From an uncultured Pelagibacteraceae bacterium (GTDB lineage Bacteria > Pseudomonadota > Alphaproteobacteria > Pelagibacterales > Pelagibacteraceae): DNA of 64,000 nucleotides. Under the pieces are notes generated by a model that did not search any database, was not told where the DNA came from, and saw nothing but the letters and a program-made list of their open reading frames with translations. The DNA is taken from the NCBI GenBank assembly GCA_902557775.1, contig CACEBD010000002.1, positions 74,144 to 138,143 of the forward strand. The letters run 5' to 3'. A program made the translations under genes and the position numbers. Shown here piece after piece: positions 10,307 to 20,740 of the stretch (position 1 is the first letter of the stretch; every line of letters starts with the position of its first letter).

Positions 10307-12874
10307 ATGAACTTAGTAATTGTTGAAAGTCCAGCTAAAGCAAAAACTATAAATAAATATTTAGGAAAAGATTATTTAGTTTTAGCCAGTTATGGTCATA
10401 TACGAGATTTGCCCTCAAAAAATGGATCTGTGGATCCTGAGAATAAATTTCAAATGGAATGGGAAATTGACTCTTTCTCAAAAAAATATTTAAAAGAAAT
10501 TACAAATGCTGCTGAAGATTCTGATAAAATTATTTTAGCAACGGATCCGGACCGAGAAGGAGAAGCTATCGCCTGGCATGTAAAAGAGGTTCTAGAAAAA
10601 AAGAAATTACTCAAAGATAGAAATTTAGAAAGAGTTGTATTTAATGAAATCACAAAGAAAGCAATACTTGATGCTATAAAAAATCCAAGACAAATTCATT
10701 TACCTTTGGTTGAAGCCTACTTAGCTAGACGAGCATTAGATTATCTTGTTGGATTTAATATTTCTCCAATACTTTGGACTAAACTTCCTGGGTCAAAATC
10801 AGCAGGAAGAGTTCAATCCGTAGCCTTAAAACTTATAACTGAAAGAGAAAAGGAAATAGAATTATTTAAACCAGAAGAATATTGGACACTTACATCAGAC
10901 TTTACTAACAAAGATAATAAGAATATTTTTTCAAAATTAAGTTTATTTAATGGAGAAAAAACTGAAAAATTCTCATTCAAAAGTAAAGAAGAAATTCAAA
11001 AAGCAGTCGATGTTATCAATAAAACAAAATTTAAAATTGCGGATGTAAGCACAAAATTATTTAGACGTAACCCCCTAGCTCCTTTTACAACTTCAACCTT
11101 ACAACAAACTGCTTCAGGACGATTTGGCTTTGGAGCATCCAGAACAATGCAAATTGCACAAAGACTGTATCAAGGAGTAGATATCGAGGGAGAAACTACT
11201 GGATTAATTACTTATATGAGAACTGATGGAACTAATATTTCAAAAGAAGCTATTGATGACTTTAGGAAATTTATTACTGAGGATTATGGTGATAAATATT
11301 TACCAAAGTCACCAAATAGTTATACAGGAAAAAAAGCAAAGAATGCTCAAGAAGCTCATGAAGCAATTAGACCAACTAATATAAGTAGGAAACCATCTGA
11401 TATCAAAAAATATGTGAATGCAGATCAATTTAAACTCTATGAATTAATTTGGAGTAGAGCCTTATCATCTCAAATGAACCCAGCGGAGTTTGACAGAAAT
11501 ACAATAATTATTTCTTCTAATGATAATAAGATAAACTTTAGGGCTAGTGGCTCAGTAGTAAAATTTGATGGATTTTTAAAAGTTTATCAAGTTCAAGAAA
11601 CTGATGAGGATGCAAAGAATATTTTGCCTGAAGTTAAAGTTGGAGAAGAAATTAGTATACTTAAACTTAATGACGAGCAACATTTTACAGACCCGCCGCC
11701 ACGATATTCTGAGGCCAGTTTAGTGAAAAAGATGGAGGAATTAGGCATAGGGAGGCCTTCCACTTATGCTAGTATTATCTCAGTATTATCAACGAGAAAT
11801 TATGTCGAGTTAATTAATAAAAGGTTTAATCCAACTGATAGAGGTAAGCTAATTTCAGCTTTTTTAGAGAAATTATTTTCTAAATACGTAGATTATAATT
11901 TCACTGCAGACCTAGAGAATCAACTTGATGAAATCACTAGTGGTAAAATTGAGTGGGTTCAGGTTTTAGATAATTTTTGGAAGGATTTTTATGAAAATGT
12001 TGGGAAGGTTAAAGAAAAGAGAACAAGAGAAGTTTTAGATTTATTAAATGAAAGTTTAGGAGCTTTAATTTTTGAAAGAGATGATAAAGACGCTATAGAT
12101 CGAAAGTGCAAGTTATGTTCCAATGGTGAATTAAGTCTGAAGAATAGTTTTAGAGGTGGGGCTTTTATAGGATGTTCAAATTATCCGGAATGTAAATTTA
12201 CTAGACCTTTGTCTAAAGCTAAAGCTGCAGCTCAATATAATTTAGCAGAGCCTAAATTACTTGGTCAAAATGAAAAAGGTAAAGATATATATTTAAAAAA
12301 TGGTAGATTTGGCCCCTACTTGCAATATGAAAAAGAAAAAGAAGAATTAGAAACAAAAAAGAAAAAAGGTAGAAAGAAAAAGAATGAAAATGAACAACTT
12401 AAGAATGTTTCAATTCCAAAAGGTATTGATGTTGACAGTGTTGATTTAGAAAAAGCAAAATATTTATGTTCTCTACCTAGAATATTAGGACAACATCCTG
12501 ACAATGGGCAAGATATAACTTTAAATTCTGGAAGATTTGGTCCGTATCTAAAATGTGAAAATAAATCTGCAAGACTTGAAAATGTTGAAGATCTTTTTTC
12601 TATTGGAATTAATCGAGCAATAACATTAATTGCTGAAGCTAAACCAGGAAGAATTTCTTCTTCACTAATTAAAGATTTAGGAGAACATCCTGAAGATAAA
12701 AAACCTGTTAGAATTATGAAAGGGCAATATGGTCCTTATATTAAGTACAAGTCTCTAAATGCAACTATCCCAGAAGAGAAAGATCCAAATGAACTTACTA
12801 TGGAAGAAGCGCTTATATTAATTGAAAAAAGAAAAGAATACGATAAAACAAAAAAAAAAGGTAAAAGAAAATGA
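10307..12874 (+). CDS. topA: DNA topoisomerase I (type IA)
   Basis: Relaxes negative supercoils via a 5'-phosphotyrosine intermediate. The TOPRIM domain starts at residue 1 (VIVESPAKAKTI) with DPDRE at 80-84; the catalytic tyrosine is Tyr303 in ITYMRTDGT. After the core, one four-Cys zinc motif (CKLC...GCSNYPEC) is followed by three C-terminal repeats of the form GRFGPYL/GQYGPYI, separated by lysine-rich linkers. At 855 residues it is typical for alphaproteobacteria. In many relatives dprA stands between plsY and topA; here only 68 bases separate them. Confidence 0.97.
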   Translation: MNLVIVESPAKAKTINKYLGKDYLVLASYGHIRDLPSKNGSVDPENKFQMEWEIDSFSKKYLKEITNAAEDSDKIILATDPDREGEAIAWHVKEVLEKKKLLKDRNLERVVFNEITKKAILDAIKNPRQIHLPLVEAYLARRALDYLVGFNISPILWTKLPGSKSAGRVQSVALKLITEREKEIELFKPEEYWTLTSDFTNKDNKNIFSKLSLFNGEKTEKFSFKSKEEIQKAVDVINKTKFKIADVSTKLFRRNPLAPFTTSTLQQTASGRFGFGASRTMQIAQRLYQGVDIEGETTGLITYMRTDGTNISKEAIDDFRKFITEDYGDKYLPKSPNSYTGKKAKNAQEAHEAIRPTNISRKPSDIKKYVNADQFKLYELIWSRALSSQMNPAEFDRNTIIISSNDNKINFRASGSVVKFDGFLKVYQVQETDEDAKNILPEVKVGEEISILKLNDEQHFTDPPPRYSEASLVKKMEELGIGRPSTYASIISVLSTRNYVELINKRFNPTDRGKLISAFLEKLFSKYVDYNFTADLENQLDEITSGKIEWVQVLDNFWKDFYENVGKVKEKRTREVLDLLNESLGALIFERDDKDAIDRKCKLCSNGELSLKNSFRGGAFIGCSNYPECKFTRPLSKAKAAAQYNLAEPKLLGQNEKGKDIYLKNGRFGPYLQYEKEKEELETKKKKGRKKKNENEQLKNVSIPKGIDVDSVDLEKAKYLCSLPRILGQHPDNGQDITLNSGRFGPYLKCENKSARLENVEDLFSIGINRAITLIAEAKPGRISSSLIKDLGEHPEDKKPVRIMKGQYGPYIKYKSLNATIPEEKDPNELTMEEALILIEKRKEYDKTKKKGKRK

Positions 12875-13335
12875 GTGACATAGAAAACAAAATTAAAAGT
12901 TTAAATATAAAATTACCTGAACCAAAAGCACCAGTAGGTGCTTATGTTGCCACAAAGATTGTTGGAAAACTATTATATATTTCTGGTCAAATATCTATTG
13001 ATGAAAATTCAAATCTTATAACAGGTAAGATTGGAAAAGATTTAGATTTAGATGAGGGTTATAAAGCGGCCGAGAGATGTGGTTTAAGTATTGTTGCACA
13101 TGTTAAAAATGCTTGTGAAGGTGATTTAAATAAAATTAAATCTTGTATAAAATTAACAGGTTATGTCAATTCAACGGATGATTTTAAAGATCAACCAAAG
13201 ATTATAAATGGTGCCTCAGATATTATAGCAAAGATATTTGATAAAAAAGGTGAGCATACACGCGCTGCAGTTAGTGTAAATAGTTTACCTTTAGGAGTAG
13301 CAGTAGAAGTTGATGCTATCTTTGAACTTAATTAA
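12871..13335 (+). CDS. RidA/YjgF-family protein
   Basis: A 154-residue member of the RidA superfamily, whose best-known members hydrolyse reactive enamine/imine intermediates from PLP enzymes. The N-terminal part (APVGAYVATKIVGKLLYISGQI) and C-terminal part (RAAVSVNSLPLGVAVEVDAIF) are diagnostic; the length places it in the longer, YjgF-like subgroup found next to various genes, so enamine deaminase activity is not certain. ATG overlaps the topA stop as ATGA, suggesting coupling. Convergent with ugd, overlapping 8 bases. Confidence 0.85.
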   Translation: MSDIENKIKSLNIKLPEPKAPVGAYVATKIVGKLLYISGQISIDENSNLITGKIGKDLDLDEGYKAAERCGLSIVAHVKNACEGDLNKIKSCIKLTGYVNSTDDFKDQPKIINGASDIIAKIFDKKGEHTRAAVSVNSLPLGVAVEVDAIFELN

Positions 13336-14632
13336 TGTTAGGTCTGCCAACAGAGAAATATTTGATTTTATTTTTTTTCATTTCTTCAGCGGAATAAAGG
13401 TTTCTTAGGTCGTATATTTTTAATTTACCATTTTTTACAATTTTTTTAAAATCTAATGATTTAAATTCGTCCCATTCAGTGAGTAAAACTATTAAATCTG
13501 CACCACTACAATTCGATTTTATATTTTTTGTGTATTTACAGTTTTTGATTTTTTTAAATTCCTTCTTTTCTCCAGAAGGATCATAATAATTAACTTTAGC
13601 TCCTTTTTTACATAAATAAGGTATCATTTTGAGGCTAGTAGAATCTCTCATATCATCAGTGTTAGGTTTAAATGTAACGCCTAAAAAAGAAATCTTTTTA
13701 TTTTTTAAATTTGATCCTAAAATTTTATGAATTCTTTGAGTGAGTAAATTTACCCTTTCTTGATTAGATTTAATAACTGATTTTACAACTGATAAATTTA
13801 TTTTATACTTATCTGCAGCTGATACGAGACCTTTGGTATCTTTTGGAAAACATGATCCACCGTAAGCAGGACCTGCTCTTAAAAATCTGCTCCCTATTCT
13901 GTTATCTGATCCCATTCCAAGAGATACGTCTTCAATATTTACCCCTGATTTTTCGCATAAATTTGCAACTTCATTTATAAATGTAATTTTGGTAGCTAAA
14001 AAAGCGTTAGAAGCATATTTTATCAATTCAGCACCTCTTCTCGTTGTAGTAATAAATTTTGTTCCTTTGTTTATTGAAGGTAAATATAGTTTTTTCATTA
14101 TTTTAAAAACATTTTTATCATTAGAGCCAATAACAATTCTATCAGGATATCTAAAATCTCTTATCGCCTCACCTTCTCTTAAAAATTCTGGATTAGAAAT
14201 AATTGAAAAATTTTTTTTTCGTTTCTTTAAGATTTTTTCAATTTCATCACCTGTTCCAACTGGGACAGTTGATTTTGTAACAATTATCTTTTTTTTTTTT
14301 GAAAATCTTAAGATATCTTTAGTGCATTTAAATACGAATGACAGATCTACTTTCAAAGAACCTTTTTTTGTTGGTGTCCCAACACATATAAATATTATAT
14401 CTGATGAATTAATTGCATCTTTTAAATTTGTAGTAAACCTCAGTCTTTTAGCTAAAAAATTTTTTTTAATTAACTCATCTAAGCCAGGTTCGTAAATAGG
14501 TGAACTTCCCTGATTAAGTTTTTTGATTTTTTTTTCATCTTTATCTACACAAACTACTTCGTTTCCAATATCTGCAAAACAGGTCCCGCTAACTAACCCA
14601 ACATAACCTGTTCCAATCATACATAATTTCAT
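13328..14632 (-). CDS. ugd: UDP-glucose 6-dehydrogenase
   Basis: Oxidises UDP-glucose twice with NAD+ to UDP-glucuronate, a precursor for surface polysaccharides. The N-terminal Rossmann motif is MIGTGYVGLVSG; the catalytic cysteine is Cys261 in AYGGSCFPKDTKGL; the C-terminal UDP-binding domain contains LGVTFKPNTDDMRDS. The 434-residue length is typical. Its start overlaps the stop of galU by four bases, so substrate-producing and substrate-consuming enzymes are coupled. Confidence 0.95.
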   Translation of the reverse strand: MKLCMIGTGYVGLVSGTCFADIGNEVVCVDKDEKKIKKLNQGSSPIYEPGLDELIKKNFLAKRLRFTTNLKDAINSSDIIFICVGTPTKKGSLKVDLSFVFKCTKDILRFSKKKKIIVTKSTVPVGTGDEIEKILKKRKKNFSIISNPEFLREGEAIRDFRYPDRIVIGSNDKNVFKIMKKLYLPSINKGTKFITTTRRGAELIKYASNAFLATKITFINEVANLCEKSGVNIEDVSLGMGSDNRIGSRFLRAGPAYGGSCFPKDTKGLVSAADKYKINLSVVKSVIKSNQERVNLLTQRIHKILGSNLKNKKISFLGVTFKPNTDDMRDSTSLKMIPYLCKKGAKVNYYDPSGEKKEFKKIKNCKYTKNIKSNCSGADLIVLLTEWDEFKSLDFKKIVKNGKLKIYDLRNLYSAEEMKKNKIKYFSVGRPNIN

Positions 14633-15447
14633 TTTTTTCCTTTATAAATTTCTATACACGAATTGATATAGCCATTGATTGTTCCACAATCTAAATATTT
14701 CCCTTTAAAAATGTTTCCATAAAACTTATTATCTTTATAAATTAAGTTTCTAATAGCATCAGTGATATGTATTTCTCCTCCTTGACCTGGTTTAAGTTTT
14801 TTTATTTCTTTAAAAATTTTTTTTGGCAAAATATATCTTCCTATAATTGCAAAATTTGATGGCGCTTTCTTGACACTCGGTTTTTCAACTACATCACTTA
14901 TTTGAAAATAATTTTTTTTTTTATTTGTAACTGATAATATTCCCCATCTAGAAACGTCCTTTTTCTGCACTTTCTTAGTTGCTATGATAGAAGATTTTGT
15001 TTTTTTGTGGAGATTAATCAATTCCTTTGAACAATTAGTATTGATAATTAGATCATCTGCTAACAACATAAGAAAGTATTTATCTTTTATGTATTTTTGA
15101 CATTTTAAAACTGCATCGCCAGTTCCTTCTGGTTTATTCTGATATACAAATTTAATCATTTTTTGATATTTTTTTATTTTCAAAAATTCATTTTTAATTC
15201 TTTTATCTTTTTTCTTATTGATGATTTTTTTGTAAAATTTATCATTAAAAAAATATTTTTTAATTGCTGATTTATTTTCTGAGATTACAAATATAAATTC
15301 TTTAATTCCTGCATTTACGCATTCTTCCATTATATATTCTAAGTTAGGTTTTCCATTGATCGGTATTAATTCTTTAGGCATCACACTTGTTAAAGGCAAC
15401 ATTCTTGTTCCCAACCCTGCCAATGGAATAATAGCTTGTTTTATCAT
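14629..15447 (-). CDS. galU: UTP-glucose-1-phosphate uridylyltransferase
   Basis: Makes UDP-glucose from glucose-1-phosphate and UTP. The nucleotide-binding signature IPLAGLGTRMLPLTSVMPKEL is followed by the GalU-specific KPNLEYIMEECVNAGI, and the catalytic-site segments YQNKPEGTGDAV and GKYLDCGTINGY are present. At 272 residues it is slightly shorter than the E. coli enzyme (about 300). It is the first gene of galU-ugd and is divergent from panC with only 38 bases between the two starts. Confidence 0.92.
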   Translation of the reverse strand: MIKQAIIPLAGLGTRMLPLTSVMPKELIPINGKPNLEYIMEECVNAGIKEFIFVISENKSAIKKYFFNDKFYKKIINKKKDKRIKNEFLKIKKYQKMIKFVYQNKPEGTGDAVLKCQKYIKDKYFLMLLADDLIINTNCSKELINLHKKTKSSIIATKKVQKKDVSRWGILSVTNKKKNYFQISDVVEKPSVKKAPSNFAIIGRYILPKKIFKEIKKLKPGQGGEIHITDAIRNLIYKDNKFYGNIFKGKYLDCGTINGYINSCIEIYKGKK

Positions 15448-15485
15448 TAGATTCTTATAATAGTTATTATCATTGCTTTAAAGAA

Positions 15486-16301
15486 ATGAAAATATTTAAA
15501 GACAAACAAAGTCTGCAAAAAGAGATTTTTCAAAATAATGGGATTTCTTTTATACCTACTATGGGTGGTTTACATAAAGGACATATTTCTTTAATAAAAA
15601 AGTCAAAAAAGTATAAATTTAAAACTTTAGTATCAATATACGTTAATCCAAAACAATTTGATAATAAACAAGAATTTAGCAGATACCCTAAAAATCTTAA
15701 AAAAGATATTGAAATTTTAAAAAAGTTAAAAGTTGATTATTTATACACGCCGTTATTTAAAGATATCTACGGGTTTAAAACCAAAAATAAAATCTATTTG
15801 GATAAATTTTCCAAACAATTATGCGGAAAATTTAGAAAAAATCATTTTAAAGGTGTTGTACAAGTGATGAATCGTCTTATAGAAATTATAAAACCGAAAT
15901 ATATTTTTATGGGTAAAAAAGATTATCAACAACTATTTTTAATAAAAAAACTAATTTCTAGAAGAAATATTAATTCTAAAATTATTGCTTGTGATATTAT
16001 TAGAGAACGTAATGGTGTTGCAGCTTCAACTAGAAATTTAAAATTAACAAAAAATGAATTTAAAATTGCTTCAAAAGTTTATCAATATATTGTTTACATT
16101 AAAAAAAAATTGAGAACAAAAAAAATTTTTATCTCAAAAAAAGAAATTGAAAAAAAAATAAATGCTTTGGGTGTAAAAAATATTAATTATATCGAATTTC
16201 GTGATTTGAAAGATTTAAAAAAAAGAAATAAGATAAGTAATACAACCAACATATTTATTGCTTATTATTTAAGAAATATTAGATTGATTGATAACATTTA
16301 A
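15486..16301 (+). CDS. panC: pantothenate synthetase
   Basis: Joins pantoate and beta-alanine with ATP to give pantothenate for coenzyme A. The HxGH-type nucleotide-binding motif is TMGGLHKGHISLI near residue 25; GKKDYQQLFLI and RERNGVAASTRN are the other family motifs, slightly diverged (Val in place of the usual Leu, Ala in place of Met/Ser). The protein is extremely Lys/Ile-rich. panB is not adjacent. The stop overlaps the convergent mgtE stop by four bases. Confidence 0.92.
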   Translation: MKIFKDKQSLQKEIFQNNGISFIPTMGGLHKGHISLIKKSKKYKFKTLVSIYVNPKQFDNKQEFSRYPKNLKKDIEILKKLKVDYLYTPLFKDIYGFKTKNKIYLDKFSKQLCGKFRKNHFKGVVQVMNRLIEIIKPKYIFMGKKDYQQLFLIKKLISRRNINSKIIACDIIRERNGVAASTRNLKLTKNEFKIASKVYQYIVYIKKKLRTKKIFISKKEIEKKINALGVKNINYIEFRDLKDLKKRNKISNTTNIFIAYYLRNIRLIDNI

Positions 16302-17677
16302 CTTAAAAAATAATACGAACCTAAGCCTAGAAAAGATAAAAATCCAATCACATCAGTAATAGTTGTTACAAAGACACTTGAAGCTAAAGCTGGATCAATA
16401 TTTAATTTTTTTAACGAAACGGGTACTAAGATACCAAATAGACCAGCTACAATCATATTTAATATCATTGATATTCCTATTAATAGTGACAAATTAATTT
16501 CTTTAAACCAAAGTTGTACTATTATAGCTGTAATTATAGCAAATATAATTCCATTTAAAATACCAATCAAAAACTCCTTACCGACTACTCGATTAAAATT
16601 ACTTTTTGATAATTCTTTAGTTGCAATTGCTCTTATTGTAACAGCTAAAGTTTGCATTCCTGCGTTTCCTCCCATTGATGCAACTATTGGCATTAAAAAA
16701 GCAAGTGCAACCATTTGCTCAATAGAGGCTCCAAAAAAACTAATTACCCAAGTAGCTAATAATGCAGTAAATAAATTTAATAATAACCAATTAAATCTTC
16801 TTTTTGTTTTAAGCATCACACTGTCAGTTATTTCTTCATCACCAACTCCGGCCAAACGCAAAGCATCCTCTTCGGCCTCTTCTTGTACTACTGTAACAAC
16901 ATCGTCTGCAGTAATCATGCCAACTAGTTTATTTTCTTTATTAACTACACCAGCAGATACTAAATTATAGTTTTCAAAGGTTAAACCAACTTCCTCTTTA
17001 TCCATATTTACTGATATTAAAACTGGCATCTCTTTCATAATAGAATTCATTTTTAAGTCTCTTGATGTTCGTAATACTCTTGATGATGGAACAGTACCAA
17101 TTGGCTTAAAATCATTGTTCACAATAAATATTTCTAAAAATTCCTCTGGCAAATCTTTATTTTCTCTTAAGTAATCTATTGTTTGACCCACAGTCCAATC
17201 ACTTGGTACCGCTGTGAACTCTCTTTGCATTATTCTTGCTGCTGAATCCTCAGGATAACTTAGTCCTTCTTGTAATAAAAATTTATCTTTTGGTGGTAAT
17301 TTTTCTAGTACTTTTTCTTTTATTTCTTTTGATAAGTTTTCAAGTATTTTAATAGCATTATCTGACTCTAAACGTTTTATAATTTTTGTCAGAGACTCAA
17401 TCGAAAGTAATTGTAAAACCTCGCTTTGAATTGACTCGTTCAATTCGATAAAGATTTCTGGTTCAATGTTAAATGACTCGATTTCTATTAATTTATTTCT
17501 AGTATCAGGGCTCAAGTTTTCAATCAAGTTTGCCACGTCTGCATCGTGAAGATCTTTTAAAGTTTGATTTATAAAATCAGTGTTTCTGCTTTCAATATTT
17601 TGGCTAAAAGTACTTATAAACTCTTTATTAAAATCTAAATTGACTTTTTTGGTTTTTGATAGTTTTGGTGAAGTCAT
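16298..17677 (-). CDS. mgtE: magnesium transporter MgtE
   Basis: A homodimeric Mg2+ channel of the inner membrane. Domain order: N-terminal helical domain (about 20-140, with LLQEGLSYPEDSAARIMQ linking), a CBS-domain pair (about 145-270, MKEMPVLISVNMDKEEV and VGMITADDVV) that senses cytoplasmic Mg2+, and a C-terminal five-helix channel from about 290 with MPIVASMGGNAGMQTLAVTIRA, which holds the pore signature. The 459-residue length is standard. Convergent with panC, divergent from lipB. Confidence 0.95.
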   Translation of the reverse strand: MTSPKLSKTKKVNLDFNKEFISTFSQNIESRNTDFINQTLKDLHDADVANLIENLSPDTRNKLIEIESFNIEPEIFIELNESIQSEVLQLLSIESLTKIIKRLESDNAIKILENLSKEIKEKVLEKLPPKDKFLLQEGLSYPEDSAARIMQREFTAVPSDWTVGQTIDYLRENKDLPEEFLEIFIVNNDFKPIGTVPSSRVLRTSRDLKMNSIMKEMPVLISVNMDKEEVGLTFENYNLVSAGVVNKENKLVGMITADDVVTVVQEEAEEDALRLAGVGDEEITDSVMLKTKRRFNWLLLNLFTALLATWVISFFGASIEQMVALAFLMPIVASMGGNAGMQTLAVTIRAIATKELSKSNFNRVVGKEFLIGILNGIIFAIITAIIVQLWFKEINLSLLIGISMILNMIVAGLFGILVPVSLKKLNIDPALASSVFVTTITDVIGFLSFLGLGSYYFLS

Positions 17678-17737
17678 AAATACCTCTTAAAGTTTTTTTG
17701 AGACTATTAGTCTATAAAATGGTAAAATTCAATTAGA

Positions 17738-18349
17738 ATGAGTATAGAAATTAAAATTAGTAAAAAACGTGTATCCTACAAAAAGGCAATGCTTTATCTC
17801 AATAAAAGAGTAGAAGAGGTAAAATATGGTAAAAATAGAGAATTATTATGGATCTTGGAACATCCAACTACATATACAGCCGGAGTAAGTTACGATAAAA
17901 AAGAAATCATAGACAAAAACATTAAAGTAATTCAATCAAATAGAGGTGGTAAAATTACACTACACAACCCTGGTCAAAAAATTATTTATTTTGTAATCAA
18001 TTTAAACAATAGAAAGAAAGATATTAGAAAATTAATTAATATACTAGAAATTAGTATAATAAATTTTTTAAAAATTTTTAAGATTAAATCACAGAAAGAT
18101 AAAAAAAATATTGGAATTTGGGTTAATAAAAAAAAAATAGCAGCCATCGGTATAAGAGTATCTAGATGGGTAGCATATCATGGTTGTTCGATAAACATAT
18201 CAAATGATTTGAGCCAATATTTAAAAATTATTCCATGTGGATTAAGTAATAAAAAGATAACTTCTATATTAATAGAGAAAGGAGTTAGCCCAAAAAATTA
18301 TGAAAACAAATTGGCTAATATTTTTATTAAAAACATTAATAAACTTTAA
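17738..18349 (+). CDS. lipB: lipoyl(octanoyl) transferase
   Basis: Transfers octanoate from acyl carrier protein to lipoyl domains of 2-oxoacid dehydrogenases. The RGGKITLHNPGQ motif, Lys133 in KIAAIGIRVSRWVAYHG and the catalytic Cys167 in IIPCGLS are all visible. The length of 203 residues is normal. lipA is not adjacent. Its 3' end overlaps the convergent pseudouridine synthase gene by 14 bases. Confidence 0.93.
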   Translation: MSIEIKISKKRVSYKKAMLYLNKRVEEVKYGKNRELLWILEHPTTYTAGVSYDKKEIIDKNIKVIQSNRGGKITLHNPGQKIIYFVINLNNRKKDIRKLINILEISIINFLKIFKIKSQKDKKNIGIWVNKKKIAAIGIRVSRWVAYHGCSINISNDLSQYLKIIPCGLSNKKITSILIEKGVSPKNYENKLANIFIKNINKL

Positions 18350-19244
18350 AATTTTTCTTTAAGAAATCTTCAAACTTACTACTATACCTAGCTTTAAAAT
18401 TGTACTGAACATTGTTAATCATAAATTTTATTTTATATGCGTGTAACATAAGATTTTTTGTTTTTATTCTCTTTTTAAAATTAAAACAATATTTATCATC
18501 TCCTATAATTGGGTTTCCTATGTTTAATAGTTGTTTTCTTAATTGATGTTTTCTTCCTGTAATTGGATTTAACTCTATATATGAATATTGTTCATTTGAT
18601 CTTATAATTCTTAAGTTTGATACAGCTTTTTGAGTTATTTTCTTATTATTTTCATAATAGATTAAATCATCTTTCATTTGTTTAACTGATTTATTAATTT
18701 TACCATAAACTAATGCAAGGTAAGTTTTGTGAATTTTTCTTATCCTAAATAAAGTGGTAAAAAGTTGCGCAAACTTCCTATTCTTAGCGATTATCAATAT
18801 TCCTGAAGTATCTTTGTCTATTCTGTGCACAATAAATGGCTTTGAATTATCAAAATATTTTGTATTTTTTAATATATCTATTATATTTTTAAAAGATTTA
18901 GTCCCAGACTGAACAGGAATTCCAGAAGGTTTATTTATTACTATAAAATTTTCATTATTTTCAATTATATAATCGTCATATTCGCCAATCTCTTTTTTTT
19001 TAGGCAAATACTTAATTTTCATTTTATTATTGGTAGGCTTTAATTTAGAAATATCATAAATTTCTATTAGGTCACCAGTTTGTAATCTGTAGGAAGACTT
19101 CGTTTTGGATTTGTTAACTTTGATTTTATTTTGTCTAATAATTTTTTCTATTAAAGAGTGTGGAAGATTAATTACCTTATTTCTAAGCCATTTATCCAGA
19201 CGACATTCATTATAATCCTCATCAACGGTATAAGAATTTGGCAT
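18336..19244 (-). CDS. RluA-family 23S rRNA pseudouridine synthase
   Basis: A 302-residue RluC/RluD-type synthase. An N-terminal S4 RNA-binding domain (about 12-65, RLDKWLRNKV...IKVNKSKTKSSYRLQTGD) precedes the catalytic domain with INKPSGIPVQSG, the HRIDKDTSG motif holding the catalytic Asp143, and LNPITGRKHQLRKQL. The S4 domain and overall length favour RluC (U955/2504/2580) but RluD cannot be excluded. It follows rplQ after 10 bases in the same direction, so it probably rides on the ribosomal transcript. Confidence 0.87.
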   Translation of the reverse strand: MPNSYTVDEDYNECRLDKWLRNKVINLPHSLIEKIIRQNKIKVNKSKTKSSYRLQTGDLIEIYDISKLKPTNNKMKIKYLPKKKEIGEYDDYIIENNENFIVINKPSGIPVQSGTKSFKNIIDILKNTKYFDNSKPFIVHRIDKDTSGILIIAKNRKFAQLFTTLFRIRKIHKTYLALVYGKINKSVKQMKDDLIYYENNKKITQKAVSNLRIIRSNEQYSYIELNPITGRKHQLRKQLLNIGNPIIGDDKYCFNFKKRIKTKNLMLHAYKIKFMINNVQYNFKARYSSKFEDFLKKNFKVY

Positions 19245-19254
19245 TAAACTTTGA

Positions 19255-19704
19255 TTATTTTTTTGCTATTTTTTGTTCTGCTTGAACTTCTTTAGTTTTT
19301 TCTTTTGTTTCAGTTTTTTTTGGTTTATCAGTTTTTTTTGCTTCAGGATTTCTGTCTACTAACTCAATCACAGCCATCGGTGCATCATCGCCTGTTCTAA
19401 ACCCAGCTTTTAAAACTCTTGAATAACCGCCTTTTCTAGAACTATATCTTTTTGAAAGCTCATCAAATACTTTTGTTACTGATTTTTTGTCTTGTAATTT
19501 AGAAAATAATTTTTTTTTATTACTTAGGATGTTTTTTTTTCCTATTGTAATTACCTTATCAATCTGAGGTTTTAGTTCTTTCGCTTTAGGTAATGTAGTG
19601 ATAATTTGCTCATACTTAATAAGGGAATTGAGCATATTTTTAAATAAAGCTTTCCTGTGCTCACTTGTTTTATTTAATTTTCTATAACCAATCCCATGTC
19701 TCAT
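19255..19704 (-). CDS. rplQ: 50S ribosomal protein L17
   Basis: The last ribosomal protein gene of the cluster. The conserved start [17 protein letters not shown] lies at 19704, directly after the rpoA stop; an upstream in-frame start inside rpoA is spurious. The core ends near residue 118 ([12 protein letters not shown]) and is followed by a Lys/Glu/Thr-rich tail of about 30 residues that is absent from E. coli L17, a common alphaproteobacterial extension. Confidence 0.96.
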   Translation of the reverse strand: MRHGIGYRKLNKTSEHRKALFKNMLNSLIKYEQIITTLPKAKELKPQIDKVITIGKKNILSNKKKLFSKLQDKKSVTKVFDELSKRYSSRKGGYSRVLKAGFRTGDDAPMAVIELVDRNPEAKKTDKPKKTETKEKTKEVQAEQKIAKK

Positions 19705-19705
19705 A

Positions 19706-20740
19706 TTAATAACTATTTTCCTCAAGTTTTTTAGATAATTCGGCAATATTATCTGGAGGCCAATTTGGTATTTCCATGCCTAAATACAAAGACATTGTAT
19801 TTAAAACTTCTTTGATTTCATTGAGAGATTTTCTACCAAAATTTGGGGTTCTTAACATTTCTGGTTCTGTTTTTTGAACTAAATCTCCGATATAAATTAT
19901 ATTATCGTTTTTAAGGCAATTCATTGATCTAACTGATAATTCAAGCTCTTCAACTCTTTTTAACAAATTTCTATTAAATTCTGGCTCAGATGATTTTACC
20001 TCTTTAACTATCTCTTGTGGATCTTCAAAATTAACAAACATTGATAATTGATCTTGAAAAATTCTCGCTGAATAAGCAATAGCGTCCTCCGCATCAACAG
20101 TTCCATTAGTTTCAACTGTCATAACTAATTTATCATAATCAAGTGCACTACCAGCTCTTGTATTTTCAACTGAAAAAGAAACTTTTTTCACTGGACTAAA
20201 TAAAGAATCTATTGAAATTAAACCCAATGGACTGTCTTCAGATTTATTTTTAGGTGCTTGAACATACCCTTTTCCAGTACTAACCATTAATTCCATATGA
20301 AAATTAGTTTTTTCATCTAAATTACATATTGTTTGTTCAGGGTTTAATATTTCAATCTCTGGCACTAAAGTAATGTCTTTAGCTTTAACCTCTCTTGGTC
20401 CTTTTATATCTAAAATAATTTTTTTTGGAGACGATGAGGAAGATTTTATTGCTAAATTTTTAACATTTAAAACTATGTCAGTTACATCTTCTCTCACGCC
20501 TTTTATAGAGGAAAATTCGTGTAGAACTCCATCAATTTGAATTGCAGTAACCGCAGCCCCTTGAATAGAAGATAATAGAATTCTTCTTAATGAATTTCCA
20601 ATAGTTTGACCAAATCCTTTTTCCAATGGTTCAGCTATTACTTTTGCAATTGTTTTGTCGTCATTACTTGTTATATCCAATTTGTTAGGTTTTATTAAAG
20701 CTTTCCAATTTTTGTCTATAACATTTGATGTTGCTTGCAT
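19706..20740 (-). CDS. rpoA: DNA-directed RNA polymerase subunit alpha
   Basis: Alpha dimerises to seed polymerase assembly and its C-terminal domain contacts UP elements and activators. The N-terminal domain carries [17 protein letters not shown]; the C-terminal domain begins near 255 with [16 protein letters not shown] and ends with [12 protein letters not shown]. At 344 residues it is standard. It lies directly after rpsK; rpsD, which stands between these genes in E. coli, is absent here, as is common in alphaproteobacteria. Confidence 0.98.
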   Translation of the reverse strand: MQATSNVIDKNWKALIKPNKLDITSNDDKTIAKVIAEPLEKGFGQTIGNSLRRILLSSIQGAAVTAIQIDGVLHEFSSIKGVREDVTDIVLNVKNLAIKSSSSSPKKIILDIKGPREVKAKDITLVPEIEILNPEQTICNLDEKTNFHMELMVSTGKGYVQAPKNKSEDSPLGLISIDSLFSPVKKVSFSVENTRAGSALDYDKLVMTVETNGTVDAEDAIAYSARIFQDQLSMFVNFEDPQEIVKEVKSSEPEFNRNLLKRVEELELSVRSMNCLKNDNIIYIGDLVQKTEPEMLRTPNFGRKSLNEIKEVLNTMSLYLGMEIPNWPPDNIAELSKKLEENSY